Of a stretch of 64,000 nucleotides of DNA, positions 1 to 8,031 are shown in pieces. Each line of letters begins with the position of its first letter. Position 1 is the stretch's first letter. Source of the DNA: Flavobacterium sp. 90 (GTDB taxonomy: Bacteria > Bacteroidota > Bacteroidia > Flavobacteriales > Flavobacteriaceae); the NCBI RefSeq assembly GCF_004339525.1, contig NZ_SMGE01000001.1, positions 434,001 to 498,000 of the forward strand, in the 5' to 3' direction. The translations under genes were made by a program, and so were the position numbers. Below the pieces are notes generated by a model. The model did not search any database, was not told where the DNA came from, and was given only the letters and a program-made list of their open reading frames with translations.

Positions 1-660
1 AAAAAATTGATGGACGATGCGCAGTTTAAAGGAACTGATTTTGTGGATATTTATGCTACAAATGTCACTAATATGGTGATTCCAAAGCAGCTTCAGGATG
101 ATTTATTGGACATCAAAACTTACGGATTAAACGATAAATGGACCGTTTATCATAGCGCAAGACAAAAAAATATTACTTATGACTATAGTTTGATCGTAAA
201 CTTTGTACAGATAAATATTTCGCCTGAGCAAATAAAAGAGAAAGAATTCATCAAGGAAAGAGAAGTAAAAGATGGTGTAAGAACACTTTTGGACAGTCGC
301 GGAAGACCCGTAAAAGATAGTTTGGGCAAGGAAATAAAAGTTGATAATTATAGAATGCTTCGTGCAAATATATATGAATTCAGACAATTTAAATCTTGTC
401 AGGTAACGGCAAAAGTAGATTATGTTGACTTAAAAACGAATCAATTAATGCAATCATTCCCGCTTACGAGCGAGTTTATTTTTGAGAATATTTATTCGAC
501 TTACAAAGGAGACAGAAATGCTTGTGAGGATAATTATATGAATTATTTTAATAAACGCGCTGTGCCATTTCCTAACAATGAACAAATGGTTTTTGATACC
601 GGCGAAGATCTAAAAGCCCGACTCAAAGATATTATTGTCAAGAATAGAATTAGGGGATAA
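1..660 (+). CDS. Unknown protein, 5' end cut by the window edge
   Basis: The reading frame is open from base 1 to a TAA at 658-660. The first possible starts (TTG at 7, ATG at 10) have no upstream context, so this is most likely the C-terminal about 219 residues of a longer protein. The visible part is charged and has no membrane segment or recognisable catalytic motif. A central stretch holds alternating charged and hydrophobic residues (EKEFIKEREVKDG), followed by a predicted mixed alpha/beta region and a basic C-terminus. I do not recognise a family. The next gene begins 16 bases downstream on the same strand, so the two may be co-transcribed, but their functions give no clear link. Confidence 0.6.
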   Translation, partial: KKLMDDAQFKGTDFVDIYATNVTNMVIPKQLQDDLLDIKTYGLNDKWTVYHSARQKNITYDYSLIVNFVQINISPEQIKEKEFIKEREVKDGVRTLLDSRGRPVKDSLGKEIKVDNYRMLRANIYEFRQFKSCQVTAKVDYVDLKTNQLMQSFPLTSEFIFENIYSTYKGDRNACEDNYMNYFNKRAVPFPNNEQMVFDTGEDLKARLKDIIVKNRIRG

Positions 661-676
661 ATTAAAACTTCAAAAA

Positions 677-1075
677 ATGACTGAAGAATTCGACAGAACA
701 ATTCCGGTAGGAGCCGTAAATTATTTTCGTAATTGTATCGTTAGTGGCGATTTGCAAGGAACTTTAAGCTGTTTTGACAAAGAAGCTGTCTATATTGATC
801 GCGACGGAACAGAAATTAAAGGTCTGGATAATATCGAAAAAGCAATGCAACATCTATGCAATTGGAAACCTGAAATAAAAGGCAGCAAACATAGAGCTAC
901 AATTGTTGGCGATCTTGCAATTTGGGTTGACAACTGGTCGATGAAAGCAAAAATGCCAGACGGAAACCCAATTGAGATGAAGGGTGCAACGAGTTGTTTG
1001 ATGAAACAAAACGAGAAAGGAATTTGGTTATGGCTGGTGGATAATCCTTTTGCGGCAGAAATTTTCGAAAACTAA
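677..1075 (+). CDS. SnoaL-like / NTF2-fold protein
   Basis: A 132-residue protein with the pattern of the SnoaL/DUF4440 branch of the NTF2 fold. An N-terminal helix (GAVNYFRNCIVSGDLQGTL) is followed by a strand with the usual FDKEAVYIDRDG turn, a helix (GLDNIEKAMQHLC) and four antiparallel strands ending in WLWLVDNPF. Such small cone-shaped domains bind small hydrophobic ligands or act as isomerases, but the substrate cannot be told from sequence. I chose the ATG at 677, because the in-frame TTG at 635 would run into the preceding gene. A strong hairpin terminator follows at 1101, so this gene ends its transcription unit. A second SnoaL-like gene lies at 9480. Confidence 0.8.
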   Translation: MTEEFDRTIPVGAVNYFRNCIVSGDLQGTLSCFDKEAVYIDRDGTEIKGLDNIEKAMQHLCNWKPEIKGSKHRATIVGDLAIWVDNWSMKAKMPDGNPIEMKGATSCLMKQNEKGIWLWLVDNPFAAEIFEN

Positions 1076-1100
1076 CTATTCTACTTCAGATTAAGATATT

Positions 1101-1125
1101 AAAGACGCCTTGTGCGTCTTTTTTT
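1101..1125 (+). terminator. Rho-independent terminator after the SnoaL-like gene
   Basis: Stem AAAGACGC / GCGTCTTT with a 5-base loop, followed by an uninterrupted T run. It sits 26 bases after the stop codon of the preceding gene. Confidence 0.85.
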
Positions 1126-1170
1126 ATGCAAAAACACAAAATCATAAAAAAAGAAAGGATCTACTGTATG

Positions 1171-1336
1171 GAGACGCACTGCTGTGCGCCTCTACGGTCA
1201 ATTGCTTCTTAAAAAATATATTTATCCATCTGGAATCCGTAGAGGCGCACAGCAGTGCGCCTCTACAATCAATTGGTATTTAAAAACATTTTATTTATAA
1301 TCTAAATTCGTAGAGGCGCACAGCAGTGCGTCTCGG
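1171..1336. repeat. R1 palindromic repeat, three tandem copies
   Basis: Three copies of a GC-rich palindrome stand at 1171-1195, 1239-1266 and 1309-1336. The middle one is perfect: GTAGAGGCGCAC, loop AGCA, then its exact complement. The copies are about 70 bases apart and the AT-rich linkers also resemble each other (both contain TCAATTG then a TTTAAAAA-like run), so the array probably grew by duplication of a 70-base unit. The same palindrome recurs near 30304, 30377, 31553 and 31642. The rest of 1126-1398 shows no coding potential. Confidence 0.85.
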
Positions 1337-1398
1337 CTATCAATCTCAAACCCTACCACGTCCAAAAACGAATTTCTAAAAAAAAATCAAAAAATACA

Positions 1399-1442
1399 TT
1401 GCGCAACCAAAAAGTTGCTTATATTTGCAACTGATTGGTTGC
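1399..1442 (+). promoter_or_regulatory. Promoter with two tandem operator-like palindromes upstream of the ArsR gene
   Basis: A Bacteroidota-type promoter is visible: TTG at 1399-1401, 18 bases, then TATATTTG at 1420-1427. Two inverted repeats of identical design, GCAAC-N6-GTTGC, lie at 1403-1418 (inside the spacer) and 1427-1442 (starting at the last base of the -7 box and covering the expected start point). They are spaced 24 bases apart. Binding by a dimeric repressor at either site would block RNA polymerase. The likeliest ligand is the ArsR-family product starting 20 bases downstream. Confidence 0.7.
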
Positions 1443-1462
1443 TAATTTAAAATAAATCAAAA

Positions 1463-1789
1463 ATGAAACGAGATATTTTTCAGGCTATTGCTGACCCAAC
1501 CCGCAGAGCAATTTTAGTATTGGTGGCTACAAACGCTTTGACACCAAATGCTATTGCAGAAAAATTTAATACAACGCGACAAGCCGTTTCTAAACACATC
1601 AAGATTCTCAATGAATGTGAATTATTAGATGAGAAAAAAATGGGTCGTGAAATCTACTATCAACTTAGAATTGACAAAATGAAAGAAGTTGACAAATGGC
1701 TGGAACAATTCAAGGAAATTTGGGAAAACCGTTTTACTCAACTTGATCAAGTATTAATGAATCTAAAATCTAAAGAAAATGAAATCTAA
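1463..1789 (+). CDS. ArsR/SdpR-family winged-helix transcriptional regulator
   Basis: A 108-residue ArsR-family repressor. The opening [18 protein letters not shown] is the classic N-terminal helix of the SdpR/YgaV-like branch. It is followed by the recognition helix-turn-helix ([20 protein letters not shown], about residues 26-45) and the beta-wing ([10 protein letters not shown], about 59-68). No CxC or other metal-site cysteine pair is present in the DNA-binding helices, so it is unlikely to be a metal sensor. The stop overlaps the start of the next gene by 11 bases, which indicates translational coupling. ArsR-AHSA1 pairs of this kind are widespread in Bacteroidota. The upstream twin palindromes suggest autoregulation. 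Confidence 0.92.
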   Translation: MKRDIFQAIADPTRRAILVLVATNALTPNAIAEKFNTTRQAVSKHIKILNECELLDEKKMGREIYYQLRIDKMKEVDKWLEQFKEIWENRFTQLDQVLMNLKSKENEI

Positions 1790-2282
1790 TCTATTGATGA
1801 ATTTTACCGTGGACAAAGAAAACAGCACGGTAAACGTAAAACGTGAATTTAATGCATCTCTTGCAAATGTTTGGTCTGCCTGGACTGAAGCTGAAATACT
1901 GGATCAATGGTGGGCGCCATCGCCGTGGAAAGCCAGAACCAAAAGTATGGAATTTAAAGAAGGCGGACGTAGACTTTATGCAATGGTTGGTCCTCAAGGC
2001 GAAGAGCATTGGGCTATTGCCGATTTTACTTCGATAACGCCTAAATCAAATTTTAAATACCTGGATGCTTTTTGTGATAACGAAGGCAATCTAAACGCAG
2101 ATTTTCCAAGATCTAAATGGAATGTGGATTTCTCTGAACAAGACGATTTGACTATTGTTGACATTGCTATTAAACACGATAATTTATCTGATTTGGAGAA
2201 AATTATCGAAATGGGATTCAAAGAAGGTTTCTCAATTGCTTTGGAAGGTCTGGACGAAATCTTTGCTTCAAGAGCGAAATAA
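1779..2282 (+). CDS. AHSA1/SRPBCC-domain protein
   Basis: A 167-residue protein of the AHSA1-like SRPBCC (START-related) fold. The hallmark N-terminal strand and helix [26 protein letters not shown] (residues 23-48) are present, followed by [18 protein letters not shown] and a long C-terminal helix ([17 protein letters not shown]) that closes the ligand cavity. The family binds hydrophobic ligands or acts as a co-chaperone-like domain; no specific ligand can be assigned. It overlaps the ArsR gene, and the expected partnership is a stress- or ligand-responsive two-gene operon. An alternative start is the ATG at 1797 (residue 7). Confidence 0.9.
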   Translation: MKSNLLMNFTVDKENSTVNVKREFNASLANVWSAWTEAEILDQWWAPSPWKARTKSMEFKEGGRRLYAMVGPQGEEHWAIADFTSITPKSNFKYLDAFCDNEGNLNADFPRSKWNVDFSEQDDLTIVDIAIKHDNLSDLEKIIEMGFKEGFSIALEGLDEIFASRAK

Positions 2283-2301
2283 GTTTTATAATTTATTTAC
2301 T

Positions 2302-2338
2302 AAATCCCGTTTGTTTATTGACAAATGGGATTTTTTTT
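2302..2338 (+). terminator. Terminator after the ArsR/AHSA1 operon
   Basis: Imperfect 12-base stem AAATCCCGTTTG / CAAATGGGATTT with an 8-base loop and a run of eight Ts, 19 bases after the stop codon. Confidence 0.85.
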
Positions 2339-2445
2339 GAAATATAATATCTACAAAAGTTGTATTTTAGCTTCATTAGAAAGTCGTTCTAAAAATTTCA
2401 AAAATCAATGCTACAATGACCTGAGCGGTTATTAAATATTACAAA

Positions 2446-3318
2446 ATGAATAAAACTATTATCCTTGCCTTTTTACTTCTATCTTCAACTTTAATTTTTA
2501 GTCAAGCCAAAAAATCAAAAGCAACAGAAACCAACAAACCATTTGTTTTGGGTTTTATTGATGAAATTCAATCGAAAGAATTAGGCGAAAAAAGAATTCT
2601 GAATATCTATCTTCCAGAAGGTTATAAAGCCGAAGATGCAACAAAATATCCCGTAATTTATTTATTAGACGGTTCGGCTGATGAAGATTTCATTCATATT
2701 GCCGGATTAGTTCAGTTTAATAGTTTTGAATGGATCAATCAGGTTCCAAAATCTATTGTTGTAGGAATTGCAACAGTCGACAGAAGAAGAGATTTTACGT
2801 TTCCGACAACTATCGAGAAAGATCAAAAAAAGTTTCCAACCACTGGACATTCTGATAAATTTATTGCTTTTATTGAAAAAGAATTACAACCTTTTATTGA
2901 TAAAAAATATAAAACGACAGATTCTAAAACGATTATTGGTCAATCGCTCGGCGGACTTTTAGAAACTGAAATTTTATTAAAGAAACCAACTCTTTTTAAT
3001 AAATATGTGATCGTGAGCCCAAGTATTTGGTGGAATAATGGTTCTATATTAAATCTGGACAGTCCAATTTTTCAGGAAAACTTTACACAACAAACTGATA
3101 TTTATATCGCAGTTGGTAAAGAAGGTTTAACTCCAACCGAAATCCCGAGGGTTATGGAAGTTGATGCAAACTTACTGGCCGAAAAGATTAAAGCCTCAAA
3201 AAATAAAAATCTAAAAGTCTATTTTGATTATTTCCCTCTGGAAAATCATGGTACGATTTTACATCCCGCCGTTTCAAATTCGTTTAAATTCTTTTATCCA
3301 TTACCGAAACAAGAATAA
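2446..3318 (+). CDS. Secreted alpha/beta-hydrolase, esterase D / siderophore-esterase-like
   Basis: A 290-residue exported hydrolase. Residues 1-20 form a signal peptide (MNKTIILAFLLLSSTLIFSQ). The body matches the putative esterase family (PF00756, esterase D and IroE/BesA-like): LPEGY..KYPVIYLLDGSADEDF, the nucleophile elbow GQSLGG with Ser167, and a C-terminal histidine in ENHGT near residue 267. Family members cleave ester bonds such as those in trilactone siderophores or S-formylglutathione. Export to the periplasm favours a siderophore or acyl-ester substrate, but no iron genes are adjacent. A GNAT gene follows 35 bases later. Confidence 0.85.
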   Translation: MNKTIILAFLLLSSTLIFSQAKKSKATETNKPFVLGFIDEIQSKELGEKRILNIYLPEGYKAEDATKYPVIYLLDGSADEDFIHIAGLVQFNSFEWINQVPKSIVVGIATVDRRRDFTFPTTIEKDQKKFPTTGHSDKFIAFIEKELQPFIDKKYKTTDSKTIIGQSLGGLLETEILLKKPTLFNKYVIVSPSIWWNNGSILNLDSPIFQENFTQQTDIYIAVGKEGLTPTEIPRVMEVDANLLAEKIKASKNKNLKVYFDYFPLENHGTILHPAVSNSFKFFYPLPKQE

Positions 3319-3353
3319 GAATTTTGAAAATGCCTCAATAATAAATCATTATA

Positions 3354-4040
3354 ATGAAAACCATAGAAGAAAATAAATTAGACAATCCGGTTTGGCATTC
3401 ATTATCTGAAACTCATCAGGAATTTGCTATTGATTATAACGGAACTAAATTTTATAATCCTGATTATTGTCCGTTTGGTGGTTTTGAAGAATCAGAAAGT
3501 ACCTTAGAAGCTACAAATCAATATTCAGCTTTAGCAGAAAATTTCTTTATTGTGGGAGAAAAACCTGAAATAGCTGATTCTTTAAAAATTGTAAAAGAAT
3601 TAGTTTGTCTTCAAATGGTTATTTACAACAAAATAAAACTGCCAATAACAACAGAAATCGTAAAACTTAATAAAAAACATAATGCTGAATTAGTTCAATT
3701 AGTCAATTTGGTTCAACCGGGATATTTTAAAAATAAAACTCCTTTGCTGGGAGATTATTTTGGAATTTTTAAAGACAATCAATTAGTTGCTATTGCGGGC
3801 GAACGAATGAAAATGAATGATTTCACCGAAGTTAGCGCTATCATAACGCATCCGGATCATACGGGAAAAGGTTACGCAAAACAATTAATCGCTCATGTTG
3901 TAAATAGAATTTTTGGTAAAAATAAAACCCCTTATTTACATGTTGTCGAAAGTAATATCGGAGCAATTGGTTTATACGAAAAACTAGGTTTTGTAACCAG
4001 AAGAAAAATGAGCTTTTGGAATATTTCTAAAAATCAATAA
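3354..4040 (+). CDS. GNAT-family N-acetyltransferase
   Basis: A 228-residue protein whose C-terminal half is a GNAT (FR47-like) fold. The acetyl-CoA pyrophosphate loop is visible as HPDHTGKGYAKQLIAHV (about residues 168-184). It is followed by the typical VVESNIGAIGLYEKLGF segment. The N-terminal 110 residues (NPVWHSLSETHQEFA..YCPFGGF) are shared by flavobacterial GNAT proteins of unknown substrate. A decayed second copy of its 3' end lies about 4.8 kb downstream at 8811-9009, which shows a past duplication. The substrate is unknown. Confidence 0.88.
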   Translation: MKTIEENKLDNPVWHSLSETHQEFAIDYNGTKFYNPDYCPFGGFEESESTLEATNQYSALAENFFIVGEKPEIADSLKIVKELVCLQMVIYNKIKLPITTEIVKLNKKHNAELVQLVNLVQPGYFKNKTPLLGDYFGIFKDNQLVAIAGERMKMNDFTEVSAIITHPDHTGKGYAKQLIAHVVNRIFGKNKTPYLHVVESNIGAIGLYEKLGFVTRRKMSFWNISKNQ

Positions 4041-4063
4041 ATAATGCAAATCAAAAATTGAAA

Positions 4064-4217
4064 TGTGCCTTTAGGTACTAAATATTGGTAGGAAACAGAA
4101 ATAGTAATAAAATTAGCGTGCCGTAGGTACGCCACAAAACGATAAATATTGCGTACCTACGGCACGCCAACGTACGTCGAACTTAATGGCTACCAATATT
4201 TAGTGCCTATCGGCACA
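4064..4217. repeat. Nested inverted repeat (MITE- or REP-like element)
   Basis: Two palindromes are nested. The outer arms are 4064-4090 and 4191-4217, both containing the boundary motif TACCAATATTTAGT in opposite orientation. The inner arms are 4116-4132 and 4151-4167, a perfect 17-base pair beginning GCGTGCCGTAGG. No reading frame is present. A related element with the same TACCAATATTT motif occurs at 23781-23929. The symmetry suggests a mobile hairpin element or a highly structured transcript. Confidence 0.75.
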
Positions 4218-4261
4218 AATTGCAGATTTACAACCCTTTATTTGCATAAATAATTCAAAAT

Positions 4262-4300
4262 AAAAAAGAGCAGAAACTTATATTTAGTTTCTGCTCTTTT
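4262..4300 (-). terminator. Terminator of the nrf/ccs operon
   Basis: Perfect 13-base stem AAGAGCAGAAACT / AGTTTCTGCTCTT with a 7-base loop. On the minus strand it is followed by a U run and lies directly after the ccsA stop codon. T runs on both sides mean it could work in both directions. Confidence 0.85.
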
Positions 4301-4303
4301 GTT

Positions 4304-5107
4304 TTATGCGTTTGTATAAGTGTGAACACTTTGCGCTGCAGATGGCATATAATTGACTCCAAACCAGCAAAGCAATAATACAACAAATGCTAATGCTAAG
4401 GTTATCAAAACAGGTTTTACACTTTCCGGATAACGGTAATGAATGTGTATGTAAATTAAATACCCTAACCAGGTAAGCATCGCCCAGGTTTCTTTTGGAT
4501 CCCAAGTCCAATAATGTCCCCAGGCTTCTTTTGCCCATAAAGCTCCAAATAACAAACCTAAAGAAAGGAAACCAAACCCAACATAAACCAAATTATTGGC
4601 TAATTGTAGAATCGTGTTTTTATACGTGCCTCTATAATATTCGAATAATCCATAACAAGCTACAATAGATGATGCCGCAAGTAATGCATATGAAAAAATA
4701 TAAACCAAAACGTGCGGTACAAACCAAACACTTTGCAAAGCTGGCATTAGCGCTTTATTATAAGTATCCGGATTAAGATAATTGATTACTAAAAAAACGG
4801 TTGCCATAACCAAACTATAATTTAGTAACCACTTATATTTCCATCTTATAAAAGTTACAATCCCAATAATGGGTAAAAACAAAGCGTACCAAAGTCTGGT
4901 TTCTCCAAGTGTACGCATTGGGGGACGTCCTAAATTTTGCCATAAATTATAAGTAAATGCTATCATCGAAAAACCTCCTAATACAGCAAAAAGGATAATA
5001 GGGAGTGTTTTATCTCGTTTAATTTTTATAATCTGAAAAAGCATGCAAATTGCCCAACATATAATGGCGAAAAAAGCATAATGCGAAAAATAGATCCAAT
5101 AATTCAT
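4304..5107 (-). CDS. ccsA: Cytochrome c biogenesis protein CcsA (ResC/CcmC-like heme handling)
   Basis: A 267-residue integral membrane protein with about eight hydrophobic segments. The tryptophan-rich heme-handling motif WGHYWTWDPKETWA is at residues 196-209 between two membrane segments, as in System II cytochrome c maturation. A conserved membrane-boundary histidine is visible in VPHVLVY (about residue 132). Together with the ResB protein encoded upstream it should move heme to the periplasm and attach it to apocytochrome CxxCH/CxxCK sites. It is the last gene of the nrfH-nrfA-resB-ccsA unit, 54 bases after resB, so its natural clients are probably NrfA and NrfH. Confidence 0.92.
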   Translation of the reverse strand: MNYWIYFSHYAFFAIICWAICMLFQIIKIKRDKTLPIILFAVLGGFSMIAFTYNLWQNLGRPPMRTLGETRLWYALFLPIIGIVTFIRWKYKWLLNYSLVMATVFLVINYLNPDTYNKALMPALQSVWFVPHVLVYIFSYALLAASSIVACYGLFEYYRGTYKNTILQLANNLVYVGFGFLSLGLLFGALWAKEAWGHYWTWDPKETWAMLTWLGYLIYIHIHYRYPESVKPVLITLALAFVVLLLCWFGVNYMPSAAQSVHTYTNA

Positions 5108-5161
5108 TTAAAAAATCTTTAATTATATATAATTCCAAACCTTATTTTTTTCTAAAAAAGG

Positions 5162-6409
5162 TTAAATAACAGTTCCTCTACCTTTAAATATTAAATATAA
5201 GGCGCCAATAATCATCATGAAGATTCCAGAATATACAATAGGTAACCATGGATCACGAACTAATTCTATCACACTTAGTTTAGACCATTTTCCAAATTTT
5301 TCGTCGTAGCTTAATTGATATACTTTCCATCCGTCAACTTTGTAAGGCTTATTCACCTCGATAACTGTTTTATCGTTCTTGCCGTCTTTAACAAATACAT
5401 TTACGTGCGAACTGTATTTTTTTGCCTCAGGTTGCAACATTACAATTGCTTCTTTATTGTTTAATTGCAAATATGAATATTCGGTAGCAAAACTTCCGCA
5501 ACTAATCCATGCTGTTGTATCTATCGTTGCCGACCTTACTTCGATCAAAGCTGATGGTGTTGCGCCTTCTTCATTTACAGGAAAATAACCGTTCCCGGTA
5601 AATTTGCTGTTTTCGATATAATCAACGATTTTAATTTTATAACCTTTATAATCATAACTTTCGCCTTTGTTGATCATTCGCAAAGCATTAACTCCTTTTG
5701 TTTCAATACTATTATTGGTGATGTTTGCTAATGCTAATTTTGGAGTAAAAGTCTCCATTTCAAAACTTGTAAGTTCAAAAGCAATCGGCATTGGGATCAT
5801 TACTCCTTCTTCATTTTCGGCTCCCCAAACCAGTTGATTTTCATAAAGTTTCATGGTATAACGTTGTAAATCGCCACTTCCTAAAATTCCGGCTGTCATT
5901 GCAATAAAAAGCCCTAAGTGATTAAGAACAAATCCCCAGTTCTTCCATTGCCACGGCGTCATTCGGTTTAGAGTTGCAAGTCCTAATGTGGTAAGAAAAT
6001 ACAATTGTGCAATTATAAACGGCCAACTGGTTAATACAAACGAAAAACCAAACAAATCCGGCTCAACTCCTTCAACAAAATTCTGCTGAGGAAGTGTTCC
6101 CATAATAACTGCCTGAATCAAAACCAAAACTATTGCGCTAACAGATGCCGGAACTGACCTCAGCCATTTTACCCAAGGATGTGTTCTGCTTGTAAAATGC
6201 AACAAAAGTAACATGACAATAAACAATCCGCCAATGATGTAATTAACGGGAGAACTTACCGCTTTTATACTCGTTCTTGTGGTTATCTGCAACAAATATC
6301 CTGTTAGCAATAATCCAGCTGCAACTATAAACGATTCTTTATAATCCCACGGATATTGCCAAAGCTTCTTTTTAGTTACTTTATGATTTTCAAAATTAAC
6401 TACTCTCAT
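5162..6409 (-). CDS. resB: Cytochrome c biogenesis protein ResB (CcsB) family
   Basis: A 415-residue membrane protein. The N-terminal half has about five membrane segments, including WQWKNWGFVLNHLGLFIAMTAGILGSGDLQ, which holds a likely heme-ligand histidine. A periplasmic beta-rich domain follows (about 195-375; for example KGYKIKIVDY and KPYKVDGWKVYQLSYDEKFGKWS), then one last membrane helix (WLPIVYSGIFMMIIGALYLIF). The KVYQ/YDE pattern before the final helix is characteristic of ResB. In many Bacteroidota and Epsilonproteobacteria ResB and CcsA are fused; here they are separate adjacent genes. It lies about 110 bases downstream of nrfA on the same strand. Confidence 0.9.
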   Translation of the reverse strand: MRVVNFENHKVTKKKLWQYPWDYKESFIVAAGLLLTGYLLQITTRTSIKAVSSPVNYIIGGLFIVMLLLLHFTSRTHPWVKWLRSVPASVSAIVLVLIQAVIMGTLPQQNFVEGVEPDLFGFSFVLTSWPFIIAQLYFLTTLGLATLNRMTPWQWKNWGFVLNHLGLFIAMTAGILGSGDLQRYTMKLYENQLVWGAENEEGVMIPMPIAFELTSFEMETFTPKLALANITNNSIETKGVNALRMINKGESYDYKGYKIKIVDYIENSKFTGNGYFPVNEEGATPSALIEVRSATIDTTAWISCGSFATEYSYLQLNNKEAIVMLQPEAKKYSSHVNVFVKDGKNDKTVIEVNKPYKVDGWKVYQLSYDEKFGKWSKLSVIELVRDPWLPIVYSGIFMMIIGALYLIFKGRGTVI

Positions 6410-6519
6410 TCTTATTTTGAATTTGAAACATTTAACTTGAAAAGGGTTTCAAACAGTTAATCAAAACTTGTAAGAACCCTCTCCAACATTATTTGTTATT
6501 ATTTTACTGACTACAGCAA

Positions 6520-8007
6520 TTATTTTTTCTTTGCTTCTTCGAGCCATTTTGGTAATACTGTTTTCTTGAACTCTGCTTTATTTGCTCTTTCTTTACTCAT
6601 ATCAAGACCAATATATTGTTGTGCTTTTGCTTTAGTCGAAAGGTCCGGATATTGTATAGGACCTGTTTGTCCTAAAGAAGCCAATACTTTACTCAAAGCA
6701 ATTCTGGCTTCGGCAGCTTTATTTAAACCGTTTGAAATTACTCTTGCTGTTTCTAATGGAGCGTGAAATGATCCTCCGTGTGATGCTGCTGTAAAATCCC
6801 AACGCCATTGCGACTGACGAATCAATTGAAGAATATTTTTCATCTGAGCTTCGGTTGCTCCTTTTTCCCAAGCCAATTTTGCTTCGAGATGTGCTTTTAC
6901 CAATTGATCTTCAAGCTCAATACGCACCTGATAAATTTTATCCTGACGTTCATTTACATTCGCAACCAATGTTTTTTCTTCTTCACGGTGACAAACCTGA
7001 CAAGAATTTGCTACGTTGTTAAGAGGCGATTGTATTTTATGATCTGTAAATTTTTGTCCGCCTTCACTTTTGTATGGCATATGGCAATCTGCACAAGAAA
7101 CACCTCTTTGTCCGTGAATACCCATTTGATGAATCTCATAATCCGGGTGTTGCGCTTTTAAAATTGGCGCTTTACTCAAGGCATGCGTAAAATCTGAAAA
7201 TTCAATATCGTCATAATATTTTTCCATATTTTCTACTGTCATACCATTTTTCCATGGGAATTTTACTTTCGCCGCACCTTCTACAGATTTTTTATCAAAG
7301 TAATATTCTACGTGACACTGAGCACAAACTAGCGAACGCATTTCATTATGGGTTGCTTTGGTGATATCTTTTCCTTGTTCCTTAAAAGCTTCGATTAAAG
7401 CCGGACGAGTAATTTTTAGATTCATAGTTTTAGAATCATGACAATCAGCGCAACCAATCGGATTTACAATTTCCGATCCTAAAGCTGCCCAGGTTTGTTT
7501 GTAAAACTCGTCTATACCTAATTTATCCATCATACGTGGCACATCAGGAGATTTACATACCCAACAACTCGCCGGCTGTGGACCATCTTGCGGACCTTTT
7601 GGCGCTCCTGTTCTTAAAGTATTATAGATATCTTCTAAAGCATAAAAGTGTCCTCTACCCTGATTATAATCTTTAGCGAAAGCATAACCTGCCCAAAGAA
7701 TTACCATACGAGGATCTTCGTGCAACATATCTCTCATTTTTCCGCCACCATATTTACTTGAAAAAGTAGTATCAGCAGTTTCATAATAAGTTTGAAATTC
7801 ACGAGGATAATTTGCGCCCCAAACTTCATTTTTTGATTCAAATTCACCTACAGGAGCCAATACTTTATTTACAAATAAAGCTTCTGTACGTCGCTCCATT
7901 ACACTGTTAACCAATAATCCGAGCATAAACACAACTAACATCGTAATGCCAAACATTACCCATCCTAACCATGGTTTGCGTTTTATAATTTCTTTTAGAG
8001 GTGCCAT
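6520..8007 (-). CDS. nrfA: Ammonia-forming cytochrome c nitrite reductase NrfA
   Basis: A 495-residue pentaheme cytochrome that reduces nitrite to ammonium with six electrons. The diagnostic lysine-ligated active-site heme motif CWVCK is at residues 148-152. Four CxxCH sites follow: CADCH (186), CAQCH (228), CADCH (305) and CQVCH (336). The region after the third site (CHVEYYF) matches the conserved segment around the NrfA calcium and catalytic residues. Residues 14-36 form a hydrophobic segment after a basic start (KEIIKRKPWLGW), with no obvious cleavage site. The protein therefore appears membrane-anchored, unlike soluble enterobacterial NrfA. It lies 24 bases after nrfH, its quinol-oxidising partner. 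Confidence 0.97.
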   Translation of the reverse strand: MAPLKEIIKRKPWLGWVMFGITMLVVFMLGLLVNSVMERRTEALFVNKVLAPVGEFESKNEVWGANYPREFQTYYETADTTFSSKYGGGKMRDMLHEDPRMVILWAGYAFAKDYNQGRGHFYALEDIYNTLRTGAPKGPQDGPQPASCWVCKSPDVPRMMDKLGIDEFYKQTWAALGSEIVNPIGCADCHDSKTMNLKITRPALIEAFKEQGKDITKATHNEMRSLVCAQCHVEYYFDKKSVEGAAKVKFPWKNGMTVENMEKYYDDIEFSDFTHALSKAPILKAQHPDYEIHQMGIHGQRGVSCADCHMPYKSEGGQKFTDHKIQSPLNNVANSCQVCHREEEKTLVANVNERQDKIYQVRIELEDQLVKAHLEAKLAWEKGATEAQMKNILQLIRQSQWRWDFTAASHGGSFHAPLETARVISNGLNKAAEARIALSKVLASLGQTGPIQYPDLSTKAKAQQYIGLDMSKERANKAEFKKTVLPKWLEEAKKK

Positions 8008-8031
8008 AATTATATCTGTATTTAATTAATT

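Noticed and set aside
1171..1336. Regular 70-base repeats as a CRISPR array
   Set aside because: Only three units, with palindromic rather than typical CRISPR repeats; the linkers are similar to each other and no cas gene is present.
6808..7161. 117-codon antisense frame inside nrfA
   Set aside because: It is the mirror of the heme-rich coding sequence; cysteines appear by chance and no start context supports it.
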